Below are positions 35,402 through 46,745 of a stretch of 64,000 bases of DNA, one piece after another. A program made the translations under genes and the position numbers. The stretch is from Rhypophila decipiens (lineage: Eukaryota > Ascomycota > Sordariomycetes > Sordariales > Naviculisporaceae). Within the stretch, counting starts at the first letter, position 1. Each line of letters opens with the position of its first letter. Under the pieces are notes generated by a model, which ran no database searches, had not been told where the DNA came from, and worked only from the letters and a program-made list of their open reading frames with translations. The DNA lies in contig MU858100.1 in NCBI GenBank assembly GCA_033297075.1, positions 62,001 to 126,000 of the forward strand, given 5' to 3'.

Positions 35402-36469
35402 GCGAGGGACATGTGCTAAAATGGCAGGAGATCACATTGCGCTGCACTGACCTTGTCTCTTCAAGAGCGTGAGGAGTACAAGAGCGGATGATACCTGAGC
35501 TTTGAAAGATCTGGGATCTCAGGTAATTTATCCAACGCATTCTCGTTTTCTTCGTTTGAGGGCATAAATTAACGGTTTATTTTCTTGTATCAAAGGGTTC
35601 CAGAATGAGAGACAGCTTTGCGGGCCATTTGTTTACGGGCCTGATTATGGTCTACTGCAAGTGCATATGGATTTTGCTCGGCAATGCCCAGCTGTAGTGG
35701 AGGCATATATTACCTCGGCATGCTGAATAAAACTTTGTGGCGTTGTGATTGGCATTGTGATGGATGGCATTACCGGAAATGGGTTACAAAACTTGCCTAG
35801 GCATGCGACGTGTTTGTGCAGCTTAGCAGTGCAACATGCTGAATACAGAGTCATGAGGTCTACTATTTTCCTTCCAAGGCACTCTTACCTGATATCGATA
35901 ATTGTGAAGTACGTTTCAATGTTGCAAATTCTTTGCCAACGGGGTCGGCCGACCATGCCCTGAATCAGTCCGCAGTCAGATGTCAGTACCATACCATAGT
36001 CTACCTGTAGAGATCCTCAAAGCTACGCTGTATGCATGTATGCGGTATCTGCTGCCTCAATCATTCATTATCTCCTTGACCATGCTATCTATATCTGGCT
36101 AGGTATTTGCTCAAGTAGTCCTGGTACCTAATGATCGCACGCCAGTCCCCAATCAACTTGAAGCTTCTAGCATTCCATTAACTCGACGCATGGCAAGATG
36201 ACAAAGCCCCAACGGACGCCCCATGTGGACCAAGCGACCAGCAGAGACAACCCAGTCGTTCATGGCCCGCTCCGTTCTATCCTATTCCTACACAAAAGTA
36301 CACGGACGAGGTTGCGCTGGTGTGTTTCGTCGATACCAAAAACTTTCGGGTTCCGTTCTCTTCCCATCTATAGTTTACCTACCTTTGCCTTTCCTTTGTC
36401 GAACCGGTTGAAATGCCTTCGAGCGACTTGTATAACCACGCGCAACTCACCCACTCCCCCATGATTCAC
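35402..36469. other. Spacer between convergent SF3B2 and SUZ12 genes
   Basis: About 1.07 kb at the 3' ends of two genes. No gene, repeat or RNA was recognised. Confidence 0.45.
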
Positions 36470-38826
36470 TCACTCACGACTGTCCATGGCGCCCATATTC
36501 TCAGAGCACGGCCGGCAAACCCATCGTCGTCTATTTTTCAGAGCAGCTTCTGGGTTTTCCAAACATGTGTCATGGTGTAGTCGGTCCTTGCAGTCCTGGT
36601 AAAAGAAGTTCATGTTTAGTATTCGCTCTCGCGGTCTGGTGAGAAGGAGAGGCTGCAAGAGCTTACCTTGTTGGAGCAGATGACCAAGACCGACGTAGGG
36701 ACTATGTCGTGGCACACAGCGCAGCTTCCTGGATCTCTCCTCGGAGTTTCTGGCTCTGGCGCCTCCGGCGCGTCGGTACATCTCGCTTCGTTGATTATGG
36801 ATGTGAGTTGTTCGAATGTTTCCTCGTCGATGGCTCGGCGTCCCAGCAAGTGTGTCGTATGCTTGACAAACTCTTGGATTCTGGCCTTAGATGATATGAT
36901 CCAGTGGGCTCGCTTCTTGGTGAATGCGACGAGTTCACGTGGAAGATACGCCTCGGAGGAAATGTGCTTCTTAAGTATGAATGCATCCCACTCGGCCATA
37001 AACTCCTTTTCGCTTTCGTCCAGATCTGTAAAGTCTTGGAGAGTATGCTTGTGTTTCAAGATGAGCCATTGCTCGTCGACTGGAGCTTGACGCACTTCCG
37101 TGCCAGGCACCAGAGGGACTTTGCTCAACGGGTCGAATAGAGGCTGCTTGATTTTGGGCACAGTGATTCTCTTGCGCGGACGTTTGATGGCTCGTTTCTG
37201 TCTAGGTGTTAGAAGCGGGCATTCGCTTGCCATTATAAGACCATGACCAGATATGCATACCTGTCCGATCTTCGATCGTGGCATTTGTGGTATGGCAACT
37301 TCAATATTGTCTGGGCCCAGGCGGGAATCAATCCATGAGGTATCGCCATTGACAAGGCTTCCCAAGTCGAGAGGTTTGGTCGGAAGCCCGAGCTGATAGA
37401 CGCTCTGTCCAATCGAGCTCTCAGTCACCGAATCGTTGCGAAGGGCAGCCTTGATGCTTACTACCCAGCCTGCAGAGCCCTTGTTCTCGACATTGAAAAC
37501 ATAACTCGGGTGGTTGTTCTTGAAGTGAAAGCGCAATTGGTCTATACGGTGGTGTTCAGCGGTGCATATACAGCACTGATAGTTGTCCGTCTTGAACTGC
37601 TCGGGGTGGATCTTGTAGGTGATGATGTGCTCATCTTGCTGACAGGGTTTATCGTCGGATCTCCTACGTTTCCTCGTCTCCTTGCCAAAAGATCTAGCCC
37701 AAATCTCTTTCAAATTGTAAATAACATCTTGACGTGGCCGTTGTGACCGGCTTGGAGTTGGGGGTTTACCATCTGCTAAATCATGGACCGTATCTGCAGG
37801 ACCACTGTGGACATCTGACATATCCATGTCACCGTTGATGACCGCAGAGTGACCGTTGATGATGGCGACACCATTCATCCCGTTGGTTATGCCATTTAGA
37901 TATGGCACAGCGGGTACATCAGGGTCGATGGCAATGATTTCGGGCATGATTTCCTTGGCCTGCTTCATGGTGAGCTGCTCTGAAATCGCTGGCAGTAGGC
38001 ATCGGGTGTCCACATCCATGATGAAGTCGGTCTTGGTCTCTCGGTCAAGATCGGTGTGTTTCCGCACGTTTAAGGGAATACTCTTTCGACGGTGGGCATT
38101 GAAGAGATCGGGGATGGTGGCTCTGAGACCCCACTCCCGAGGCGGTAGTAGGATACGGCTGGAAAACGTCTCTTCATCATTCACCGGAATGAGGTCAGAA
38201 GGCGGCCAGTTCATATCGCCAGCAGATTCCAAGTCGATAAAGACGCCGTACAAGTCAGCCAGCCCAAAGTGGCCATCCTGGCCCTGGTAGAATATCTTCT
38301 CCGCGGGAACCTCGAATGGCTGAATGTCAGATATCCGGGCCGTGTAAGAAGTGCCGGCGGGATTTTTGAAGACTTTGATATCACAAAGTTGGTTGTCGAC
38401 GTATAGGGTGACCTGCTTTCCGGGCTCTTGCTTTCCAGGTTGGTAGGTAAATATGGTGATTTTACACCGGGCTCTCATGCTCTTCACAGGTGGAGCAACC
38501 AAACCGTTCAGAATTCCATTTTTGAGACGTGGCGCGCTCTTGTGGTTGATCTTGAGGATCTCAAGGCGTAGCTTGTAGGGCGTTTCTGCATAGCCGGCAT
38601 ACAACGGGAAGCCATCGAAGTTACTGCCCGAAGTATCTACCCTCCTCTTCTTTGCTGGTGGCTGTAGTTGAGTGTTTTGGCCCTGGGTCGAAAATCTGTT
38701 GCCGGAATCAGGCGCTGTCAAGGAGGACGTTTTGTTGCCCATTTTGGCGTGCCAGTGATCGGTCGACTTGATCCAATTCCGATGCAGGAAAGGGAACTTG
38801 CGAGTCCGGCGAGCGGGAGCCGTCAT
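36470..38826 (-). CDS. suz12: Polycomb PRC2 subunit SUZ12 with C-terminal PHD-type finger
   Basis: Two exons, 38826-36667 and 36595-36470, give 761 residues. The 71-bp intron has GTAAGC, a TACTAAAC branch site and TACCAG. SUZ12 is the scaffold of PRC2, which methylates H3K27. A C2H2 finger (YQCCICTAEHHRIDQLRFHFKNNHPSYVF) lies near residues 418-446. The VEFS box spans about 585-680 (HTLQDFTDLDESEKEFMAEWDAFILKK), the segment that contacts the EZH2-type methyltransferase. The last 60 residues form a C4HC3 pattern: C-x2-C-x13-C-x4-C-x5-H-x2-C-x16-C-x2-C. Animal SUZ12 and plant EMF2/VRN2 have no such finger. A basic motif KKRRVD lies near residue 60. The nearest neighbours are convergent SF3B2 and a gene-poor 4.7-kb region. 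Confidence 0.92.
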
Positions 38827-40500
38827 ATTTGGCTTGTTGTCATGAAAGACGCGGCCGCAAAAGAGCCACAGCCGAATGGTAGTTCAAGTCTTTGACAAAA
38901 CCAAGTCTCGGATTTGCCTTCTCTCGGGCAATAATGGGATGGTCGGCTGGCGGGACAAGGAATCACTTAAGCAGCGAGCGAAAAATAGGAAAGAAAGAAA
39001 AGGGTTAGGGAATTTTTGGTGAGTTAAATTCCCAGCCGAAAAATCCTGGCTCTGTGGTGGTTTGGAGCCTGGAACCGGGGTGTTGCCAACCGGTGAGGTG
39101 GGATGAGCACACCAGTGCTCTGACGGCAGGAGCGACTGGGCAGCTCACTTCCTCGTGATATGAGTAGTGCCGAAAGATCCGATTTTTTGAGGAAGGAGCG
39201 ACTCTGCGGAACAAACTGTCAATTACAAGCCATAGTAAATAGGAATTGACGGTAAACCAAAAAAGGTGTTCGTACGCACTCTGCTCAAAAACAAGAATTC
39301 AAGTTGGAAGGCTAAAAATACCGGCAGAGAAAGCAAGGAGCCAGTCAGCGGCCAGCCAAACCGAGAATTTCAACCGTGGAAGAGACCGATAATCAATTAG
39401 GCAGTGGAGGGTCTGCAGAAGGTCCAGGTTAGAGTCTAAAATTAATAAAGAGGAATTGGTATATCATCAGAATCTCATACTAGGCGATGGTCCACCTGGA
39501 CGAGTTCTTGATGTCTGGTGAAGAGGTGTGCATCAACACAAGATTGTGAGTGCGCGAAAGAGGACGCGGTTCCTGTCAGGGGTGCCCAGGCCCACTAAAT
39601 CCGGAGCCGTGGGGCTTCTTCACCCTTGAGTGGCTTAGCACGGCGCGGTAGTGCAGTACAAGGCTTGTGGGCAACTGTCCGCCAAACATTGCAAAATGGA
39701 AGTACTCCACTAACATTCTAGCAGAAGGGAGAGAGGCTTGCCCTGCAAAGTGTTGTAATCAATCCAGCCCCATCAGTTTTGGCAAAGAATCAAATTCTAC
39801 ACCCGCACAGATACCGAGAAAGGGGTGGGGTAGGAGGTCAGTCGACAGAAGAATTAGAGTTCGGAATTAAACCTTGTGTTTTTCTCGTCGCTCACGATTT
39901 ATCAGACATTTCTGAGCACCACTCTACATTGGATTCCGGATACCCCTCGTCTAGCCGTGTAATTCATTACCACCACGAGGACTTATTGGAGGAGGGACGA
40001 GTAAACAATTTCCTGCCACTCCGAGTCGCAGCTGGACTCATCGACCTCATCTCAAGTAATGTGGCCCAGGCCTCATTTCCAATTTAGTGGAACACATAAT
40101 TTGAAGCAGGGAAGATTGAAGCATTGAAATAAACCGATGGTTGTGTATGATCTGATGAGGCTGGTCCCGTGGCATCAACCACACAAAATATTCATTCGGC
40201 TTGATAGTTAGTTATCCGCACACCTTCTGCGTCAGCGGGGTCCCTGGAATATGACTCGTTCTTGATAAGCTTCAAAGTTTGAAAAAATATCTTCATGGCT
40301 GTGTCCGTAGTGGGATTATTAGTCGTGTCCTCATCGGGCGTTTACGAGGGAAGGCTGGATGGAGTCTGGCGTAGACTAACAAGGCGGGGAAAGGCGGGCA
40401 ACCTTGGCAACCCATCGTGAACTTCTTTCAGTTGTTTCTCATAAATGGCATTCGATATCAATTTATATATAACGCTGTTGCTGATATCTAGAAACGGTCA

Positions 40501-40845
40501 GTGATTTCGGGAAATTGGTACGCACTTAGATCGGGTATGTCGAGGCACTTTGTGCCCACGGCCGTCAAGGCAGCCCCTGCAGATGTGGCAGCCGAGGCCG
40601 AGATGCCAATTCTACAGACCTTGATTAATTTTATTGCACAAGCTCCCAGTGCAAGATCATATTCTCAGGAGGATATTTGTTCTCATCGAGCGAGGAGGTA
40701 ATTGAGACTGGCATTCTGAACTTGGTGGGAATTTCCGGTTACCTCGAGCTCAGCGGAAGGGGAAAGTCACACATTGCACATTATTTTCCAGCAAGCAACC
40801 TCTTAATAAAATCATCGTATATCCTTTCGGCTTGTTCCTAGCTCC
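40501..40845 (+). pseudogene. Possible relic of an unrecognised gene
   Basis: Two protein-like open stretches abut in different frames. The first (40501-40701) includes VKAAPADVAAEAEMPILQTL and ends in a stop. The second (about 40670-40845) includes SSSEEVIETGILNLVGISGYLEL. Neither starts with a good ATG context. A single frameshift would fuse them. No family is recognised, and chance open reading cannot be excluded. Confidence 0.2.
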
Positions 40846-42849
40846 TTTATTTACGCACCCCAATCAAGCATTCAGTCTTCTTGTTTCGTTGAAAGGGTTG
40901 TCGGTTTCAATGCACATAGGTCACGTTGTACACGAGCAACGTACAAGCTCAGCAAAATCAGGAGTCAAGACTTGCCACCTACCAGACGAACTGTGACAGG
41001 ACCTGTCACTGGTCGAAGCGTCTGGAAACACTTAGCTAAGGCTTTTCGATGCAAGCGGTTGTAAAAGATATCAGTTTTGTTGTTCTCAGGTGGGAGAGGT
41101 ATTGTAAAAGATGCAACGGTCGGTCAAACCTGGTTCAACACATCGTGGCTAAGAGGGGAAGAAACACCACTTAGTCGCAATCTCGATCCATGAAGCATCG
41201 TGGAGTTAACACACGGCACTCGACAGTCCTGGAATCCAAACCAAATCATTATATAGTCCGTTTTTCAAATTACTCATATGCCTGATATTTCCATTGTTGG
41301 TTAATTTTACATGGTATTCTCTCGATTTCCCCCATCACATGATTTTCTGGTCACCAAATGACACCAATATCCCATATCAATGGTATCCGGAACGCTCGAA
41401 ACGTCCATGGTGATTGAATGACATCCAAGGTCCAGAAAACTTTTTCTATTTTGTTGATGACTTTCAGATGTATTTGCTCTGCTGTATTTGCTTTGCTGTA
41501 TTAGTTGGTTGCTGTTTGAAATGGAGTTCCTTACAACGTTCATGACGCCGCCAAGCTCGAGACTGACGATATCAAGTACAGAAATCAACGTCGAGCAGGC
41601 CAATTATCTGCACATATAAATGAGAAATTGGGCACAAAGAAAATTGAATCGAGCAGACACTCTGTGGGATTTTGTGACAGACTGACGTCCACAAACAAGC
41701 CGGAAGGCTTTGCCGGCGGTCACTCCCCCCTTCACCCACAGTCCAACATCCATTATGGCCATTTCTTTCACGGCCCAGTCCACCCTGGCTTGTCAACTGA
41801 CAGAAGATGCCAGCTTGAATTGAAAAACGACAGCGCCATTATCACTATCCAATGTCCTAGGGCCCTCCTGATGGTGATGCCTCCGTCGTCATCTTACTCG
41901 GAGGGCTGCCCGCCGGCCCGCCCCAAGATCAGACAGATTCATAATTTAATGACAAATGAAAACAAGAATCTTGAACACAGCATTGCCGACAGGGTTCGCA
42001 GTGGGATTTTACTTCGACAATTGAGAGGGGACGAGATACCTAGCCACGAAACGGTGATGGTATCCCAGGCGAGACTTTTTCGGCAGGTGAACACGGAGGC
42101 TTCAATCCCTACCCGATCAATGTCTTCACAACTATAGCAATTATATCATTCAGTGTCGTGAATCTTGCTAACTTGTTGATATTGAGGCTGGATACCCAGT
42201 GTTTTATTTGTGGTCATGGTTGGAGTGGCGGGGGCATACCACTCGAAATGACCCTGAGGACAACCCCATTAACATCATGAGAAATACGAGCTTCATGAGT
42301 GACACGGCCATCATAGATCTCAAATCTTTCATCCATAATTTATATACCTGAGTTCAACAGACCATAAGGAGCCCTCTTTCAAGGAGACAAAAGCCACACC
42401 CAACCAAGAAGCCAAGATCAACACGTGCATCATGCTGAACCACCACTGCCCGGCTTCTTCCACCACTCAGACCACTTAAACAAAGATGTGATATAGATAG
42501 AAGCGCAATAGCACCATGGTCCACATAGGAAAGGTTCATATAACAGGGATCCATCACGTAAATATTCACATCAGCTATTCACACCCGGTCGAGCAGCACT
42601 CTTATGTGACTGTTCATCTGGATGACGAGTCCGTCATGTCTGGTTTTACATGTCACAACAACAGTTACTCAATACACATTTCTCTCCCATGGAACCGCAT
42701 AGTTAAGTTTTTTTGGGTTTGTCGAGTTAACTCATCATGATCTAGCTATACCCAACTCGCGGCGATTGACTTGGGATATGGATCGCCTCAAGTGCAAAGA
42801 ATAACCCCAACGATAACCCAGCTCGGTCAAGCCATTTCTGTATCCATAT

Positions 42850-43330
42850 TTAATAAAGCAAAAAGACCAAAACAGCTGTTACCAAAAGGTCTATGCCAAC
42901 CCAAATCATATGCGGTCCAACTGAGCCAATATTCCGCCAAGTTCTCATCGTAATTATCTTTCTCCTAATAGGCATGGGAAGCGATTGGTTACACAAACCG
43001 GTAATGACCACGTTCTGCTTTGCCAGTCTCGCGAGTTGTGAGCAATGCCCAGATCCCCAAGCCAAAATTCCACCCAAAAATGCAAACACCTATGAAAACC
43101 GCAGCAATGAATCCACCATCCTGGTATCAATGGCCACGATCAAACTCCATAAGCAATACCGATGTGCGCCTCCACCACGCCCATTCCACAGGTGCGTATT
43201 CCTCGGTCTATACTGCTGCCTGTCCAATCCGGCGGTCTAGATGATCCGGGACCAAAAGCAAATAAAATGATCAAAATCAATGATAAAGCATAACGATAAG
43301 ATAAATGGCAAAGCGCAAGGGGTAAAATTC
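42850..43330 (-). pseudogene. Possible decayed membrane-protein gene
   Basis: Minus-strand segments in shifting frames encode hydrophobic, membrane-helix-like stretches. They are FYPLRFAIYLIVML near 43330, LSLILIILFAFGPGSS near 43270, GGFIAAVFIGVCIFGWNFGLGIWALL near 43110, and VGIDLLVTAVLVFLLY ending at 42850. No single frame or plausible set of introns joins them; the best candidate intron would be only 39 bp. This looks like a small polytopic protein that has lost its frame, but it may be coincidence. Confidence 0.25.
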
Positions 43331-43574
43331 AAAGTCAAGTGATGGCATAGGTGCAGGAGGAGTTGTGTCCGGTCGGTAGCAACAGTTGAGCGAGCGACGC
43401 CTCTGGTAGTTGTCGCACGACTTGCAACAGCTGAGGAGATATCGAGTGTGGGATGCCATCAATCTCACAGATAAATCGCGATGGAATCAAGCTGACCATC
43501 GCAGCTGCTGGTCTCGATTACCAGCCCCGTCTGCACCGGTGCATGTCCAGCCTTGCCAAATAGAAATATAACGA

Positions 43575-46058
43575 TTACCAGGCATACCCAGTATCGACAT
43601 CTTGATCACCGTCCCAGTCTTCATCGGAGGGGTCGTCTGACACGGTGTCGTCGAGGAAGTCTTCCATTGTAAGGGTCCTCTCAGTTGGTTTTTGATTGTC
43701 CAGCTGAATTTCCACCCTCTCGCAAAGGCCGTGGTGAAAGAACTCCTCAAAAGGAGAGCCGGGCATAGAGGACTCTGATTTCCTTCCTGGCGTAGCTCCA
43801 GCGGCGGAAGACTCGGCATCGCTGTTGTCTCCGTCATCTGCAGACGCGAGCTCGTCACCATCGGTATCTGGCTCGACATATGAAGGGCGTCCCTGTGCAT
43901 TCCGCCTCAAACCATGACCCATGCTGCTATCGCGTGAAGATGGACGAGAGATCTGCGTTGCGATGCGCCCGCTGCGCCTGGACGGGCTTTCCACTTTTGT
44001 GCATTTTTTCGACTTTTGGGTGTTCCGGGAGAGTTGCTCATCAGGCCCACCTGGAGCCTGTCGAAGTGATCTGAAAGGCAAAGGATCTTCCAGCTTGCGA
44101 AGAAACACTCTCTTGATTCTTGCCTCCCACTTGTCGCGGAGCTCAGATCGTTGTCTGAAGGGAATATCGAGCATAGCCTTGAGGTCCAGGCATCGGAGAT
44201 TCGGCAGCGTAGGTGCAGAGTCAACCAGTGACTGGAAGAGCAACTCAGCGCCAGCTGCCTCCCATTTGCGCATGTTTCTCAGCTCAAGAGTCTCTAAACT
44301 CACGGGCCAGTGAGGCACCTGATCGACGGCCAGTAATTGGTCATAGCTGGGGTCGGAGTCGTTGTAGAACTCGTGATGATTGAATGTCTTTAGGTCCATC
44401 CTTAAAGTTTTGAGGGAGGGGCAAGCGGACCCCAAGACGGCGAGGAAGGCGAGGCTGAGAGACTGGTTGTGGTGCAAGAAGAGATGCTCTAGGTTGTGGC
44501 CATGAGTAAGCAAGTAGCTGGCGAAGTCCTCGCCGTTGATGTCCCAGCAATTGACCAGCTCAAGCGTTTTCAAGGTTTTGGGCAGCAGCGGCAGGAAATA
44601 TTCATTGACCACGGTAGATGATTCCATCGACAGGTGTTCGAGGTCAGGGAGCGCAGCGACTGCGTTAGCAATACCCTGGACAAATGCTTGGTCCTTAGCA
44701 ATGACCTCTGGGTCATCGGCTCCATGTCTGACGTCAAGGGACGGCACTTGGAAGTTCACGAAGGAGAGCCGTTTCAGATTGGCGAAGCATGGCGTAAGAT
44801 GAAGAGTTCTGATCTTATCCAGCGTTTCCTGGTCCGAGGCGGTTCCCATCATCCTGCTGTTCCAGCGCCAACCAATCAGCCTCGTCGGTTTACGGCTCAC
44901 CACCGGTTCCACGCCAACATCCCGAGTATTATTCAAAGCTTCGAATAAACCATCAGGATAATGCCATTTTAGACTCTCATCGAAGCGACGGTACGGAGGG
45001 TTGTCTGCCGTATGGTGGAAGTCAATGACTTTGAGCCGCGGAAGGTAGCTTACCAGGGCGCCGAAATCCAGCTGCCGACCTCTGTGGCTCTTTCTGGCGA
45101 TATTACCGACATCGATACGTAGCTTCTCAACCTTTGCCCTGTAATTGAACAAGGTCGTCGATGGATCCTCTGCGAGGAGGCTCAACAGCTGGTGCGCCAT
45201 TGGCCTGGATAGCAAAGCGGGGCACCGATAGAGTGCCGTCATTGCAGGCTCTGCAAATGTTTTGCAGATGCGACTAGTTGAGAGAAGCCAACTGACGCCA
45301 TCTCGGTCGTCAAGCGATGCCGCCGCAACCTCGAATATTTGCACCCATATGAAATAATCTAAGCTCAGCCAGTCGGGAACGAATTCACTCTCGGTCGGCT
45401 TTACTTCAAAGGAAGGCTGTACACTGGAAGCTTTGATCTTTCCATGTTTCGGTGACCGGTCTACCTTGGCTTTTTTGAATTTCGGAGTGCGAGGTCTGGT
45501 GCGTTGGGTACGACCAACAGGAGGAGGTTGACGACTCCTGTCGGTGTTGGGTGATATGTGTGCGAGGTCCTCGTCCTCGTCCAGGTCGGATTCTTCAACT
45601 TCTTCCACCTCGTCTGAGTCCTCATCATAAAAGCCGGATTGTGGACGGGTCCGCTTTCCAAGACGGCTGTTGCGGGCTCTGAAAGTTGGAGCTGGTGGTC
45701 CTGATGAGAACTGCGATGCAGAGGGGCTGCGTCTCGGCCGATTGGCTTTGTAGCGGGGCCTTAATGGGACGTCTGTCCGTGTCGAGAGAGTGAAACTCTC
45801 ATCACTGGAGCTGTCGTCAGAATTGGCTGCGAGTGTTGCGGCTAGTCTTCTTGTTACGCGACCGCCGGTCCTTGGAACTGCGGCGTGGGGTTTTGTTGCA
45901 CCGGGCGGAGCACCCCGGATTTCGGTGGCCTGGACAGTTCGGCGCCGCGGCCGTAACTCTCGCCGAGATTCAGTAGCAGCCGATGCAGCGAGCGAACTGG
46001 GACCGCCGGCGGTTGATGGTGGAATTCCCGCTCCTGAGAGGGAGCCACGAGTTCTCAT
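43575..46058 (-). CDS. F-box/leucine-rich-repeat-type protein
   Basis: Intronless, 827 residues. The first 225 residues are Arg/Ser/Pro-rich with an acidic patch (DEDSDEVEEVEESDLDEDED) and several basic stretches. An F-box-like segment begins near residue 230 (PDWLSLDYFIWVQIFEVAA), followed by a helical STSRICKTFAEPAMTALYRCP. LRR-like repeats follow in the middle, for example LPRLKVIDF, FANLKRLSFVNF, PKTLKTLELVNC and CPSLKTLRMDL. The C-terminal 170 residues are again acidic and disordered. This layout fits a Skp1-binding substrate receptor of an SCF ubiquitin ligase; fungal relatives are mostly uncharacterised. The substrate is unknown. ATG 46058 is the first in the frame. Confidence 0.8.
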   Translation of the reverse strand: MRTRGSLSGAGIPPSTAGGPSSLAASAATESRRELRPRRRTVQATEIRGAPPGATKPHAAVPRTGGRVTRRLAATLAANSDDSSSDESFTLSTRTDVPLRPRYKANRPRRSPSASQFSSGPPAPTFRARNSRLGKRTRPQSGFYDEDSDEVEEVEESDLDEDEDLAHISPNTDRSRQPPPVGRTQRTRPRTPKFKKAKVDRSPKHGKIKASSVQPSFEVKPTESEFVPDWLSLDYFIWVQIFEVAAASLDDRDGVSWLLSTSRICKTFAEPAMTALYRCPALLSRPMAHQLLSLLAEDPSTTLFNYRAKVEKLRIDVGNIARKSHRGRQLDFGALVSYLPRLKVIDFHHTADNPPYRRFDESLKWHYPDGLFEALNNTRDVGVEPVVSRKPTRLIGWRWNSRMMGTASDQETLDKIRTLHLTPCFANLKRLSFVNFQVPSLDVRHGADDPEVIAKDQAFVQGIANAVAALPDLEHLSMESSTVVNEYFLPLLPKTLKTLELVNCWDINGEDFASYLLTHGHNLEHLFLHHNQSLSLAFLAVLGSACPSLKTLRMDLKTFNHHEFYNDSDPSYDQLLAVDQVPHWPVSLETLELRNMRKWEAAGAELLFQSLVDSAPTLPNLRCLDLKAMLDIPFRQRSELRDKWEARIKRVFLRKLEDPLPFRSLRQAPGGPDEQLSRNTQKSKKCTKVESPSRRSGRIATQISRPSSRDSSMGHGLRRNAQGRPSYVEPDTDGDELASADDGDNSDAESSAAGATPGRKSESSMPGSPFEEFFHHGLCERVEIQLDNQKPTERTLTMEDFLDDTVSDDPSDEDWDGDQDVDTGYAW

Positions 46059-46745
46059 GGCGAGGCAGATAGTTTCCTTGAATGTCTATATAGTTTCGAT
46101 GAGAGGAAATAAAGTCCCAATATCCCGGTTTGGTACAGCGAGGAATGGATGGTGACTTGCTGGTTGCGGCAGACAAGGACACCAAATGGCAAATGCCGCC
46201 AAGAACTGTGACACTTGGATGTCAAGGGTCAATCACCCAAAAGTTAACGCACCCTCTTGCGGGACAACTCTTTGCCCCACTAAACCCACCTAAACTTAAC
46301 CGAAGTTCAGCCGAACTTACGCAAGCCAGACACCTGCCCGCCAGCTGCCGGGCAGGTCAGTCGCCAACTTAAAAACTTCGTCAGACCCGGAAGGTTTTTT
46401 TGTTCGTTACGAGTGCCCGTTGGGATGTCGCTAATAAGTACTACAGATTGAGACTTAGGCTCCATCATGAAAAATGATTACAGGGTAGAGAGCAAGCAGT
46501 TCACAGTGTTTGATATATGCATGGCGAATCTGTATTGGCAAAAGAAGGAAATCAAGGTGGTGATTTCTCTACTTGAGATAAACCTATAGCAAACCTTCCA
46601 GTAACCCAAGTTAGCTGCAATCCCTCTGAGAACCGAACGCCAAAGAATGCCATCCATCCTACCAACTCCAGTCATAAATTGTCTCCTGCCATGGCCGATC
46701 CATCCTCCGTGGAACACAAGGTAGAGAGAGAGAGAGCTTGGAGAT
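46059..46745. other. Region between the F-box gene and ufd1
   Basis: This holds the F-box gene promoter and the ufd1 3' end. A 9-bp perfect inverted repeat lies at 46332-46357. Repeated CTAAAC/TTAACCGAAGTTC-like phrases lie at 46275-46322. No gene is seen. Confidence 0.5.
46332..46357. repeat. Inverted repeat ACCTGCCCG-N8-CGGGCAGGT
   Basis: Perfect 9-bp arms flank CCAGCTGC, itself containing the palindrome CAGCTG. It lies about 275 bp before the F-box gene ATG. It could be a binding site or a hairpin in the transcript leader. Confidence 0.5.

Larger units (their letters stand above)
38827..43574. other. 4.7-kb gene-poor region with possible gene relics
   Basis: No intact gene is supported. 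Base composition is more A+T-rich than the flanking genes. Candidate relics lie at 40501-40845 (+) and 42850-43330 (-), listed separately. The 169-codon open stretch at 41628-42137 (+) has no recognisable features. SUZ12 promoter elements should occupy the left end; the right end adjoins the F-box gene's 3' region. Confidence 0.5.

Noticed and set aside
41628..42137. 169-codon open frame
   Set aside because: Composition is not protein-like, no domain or codon preference is evident, and it lies in the A/T-rich gene-poor stretch.
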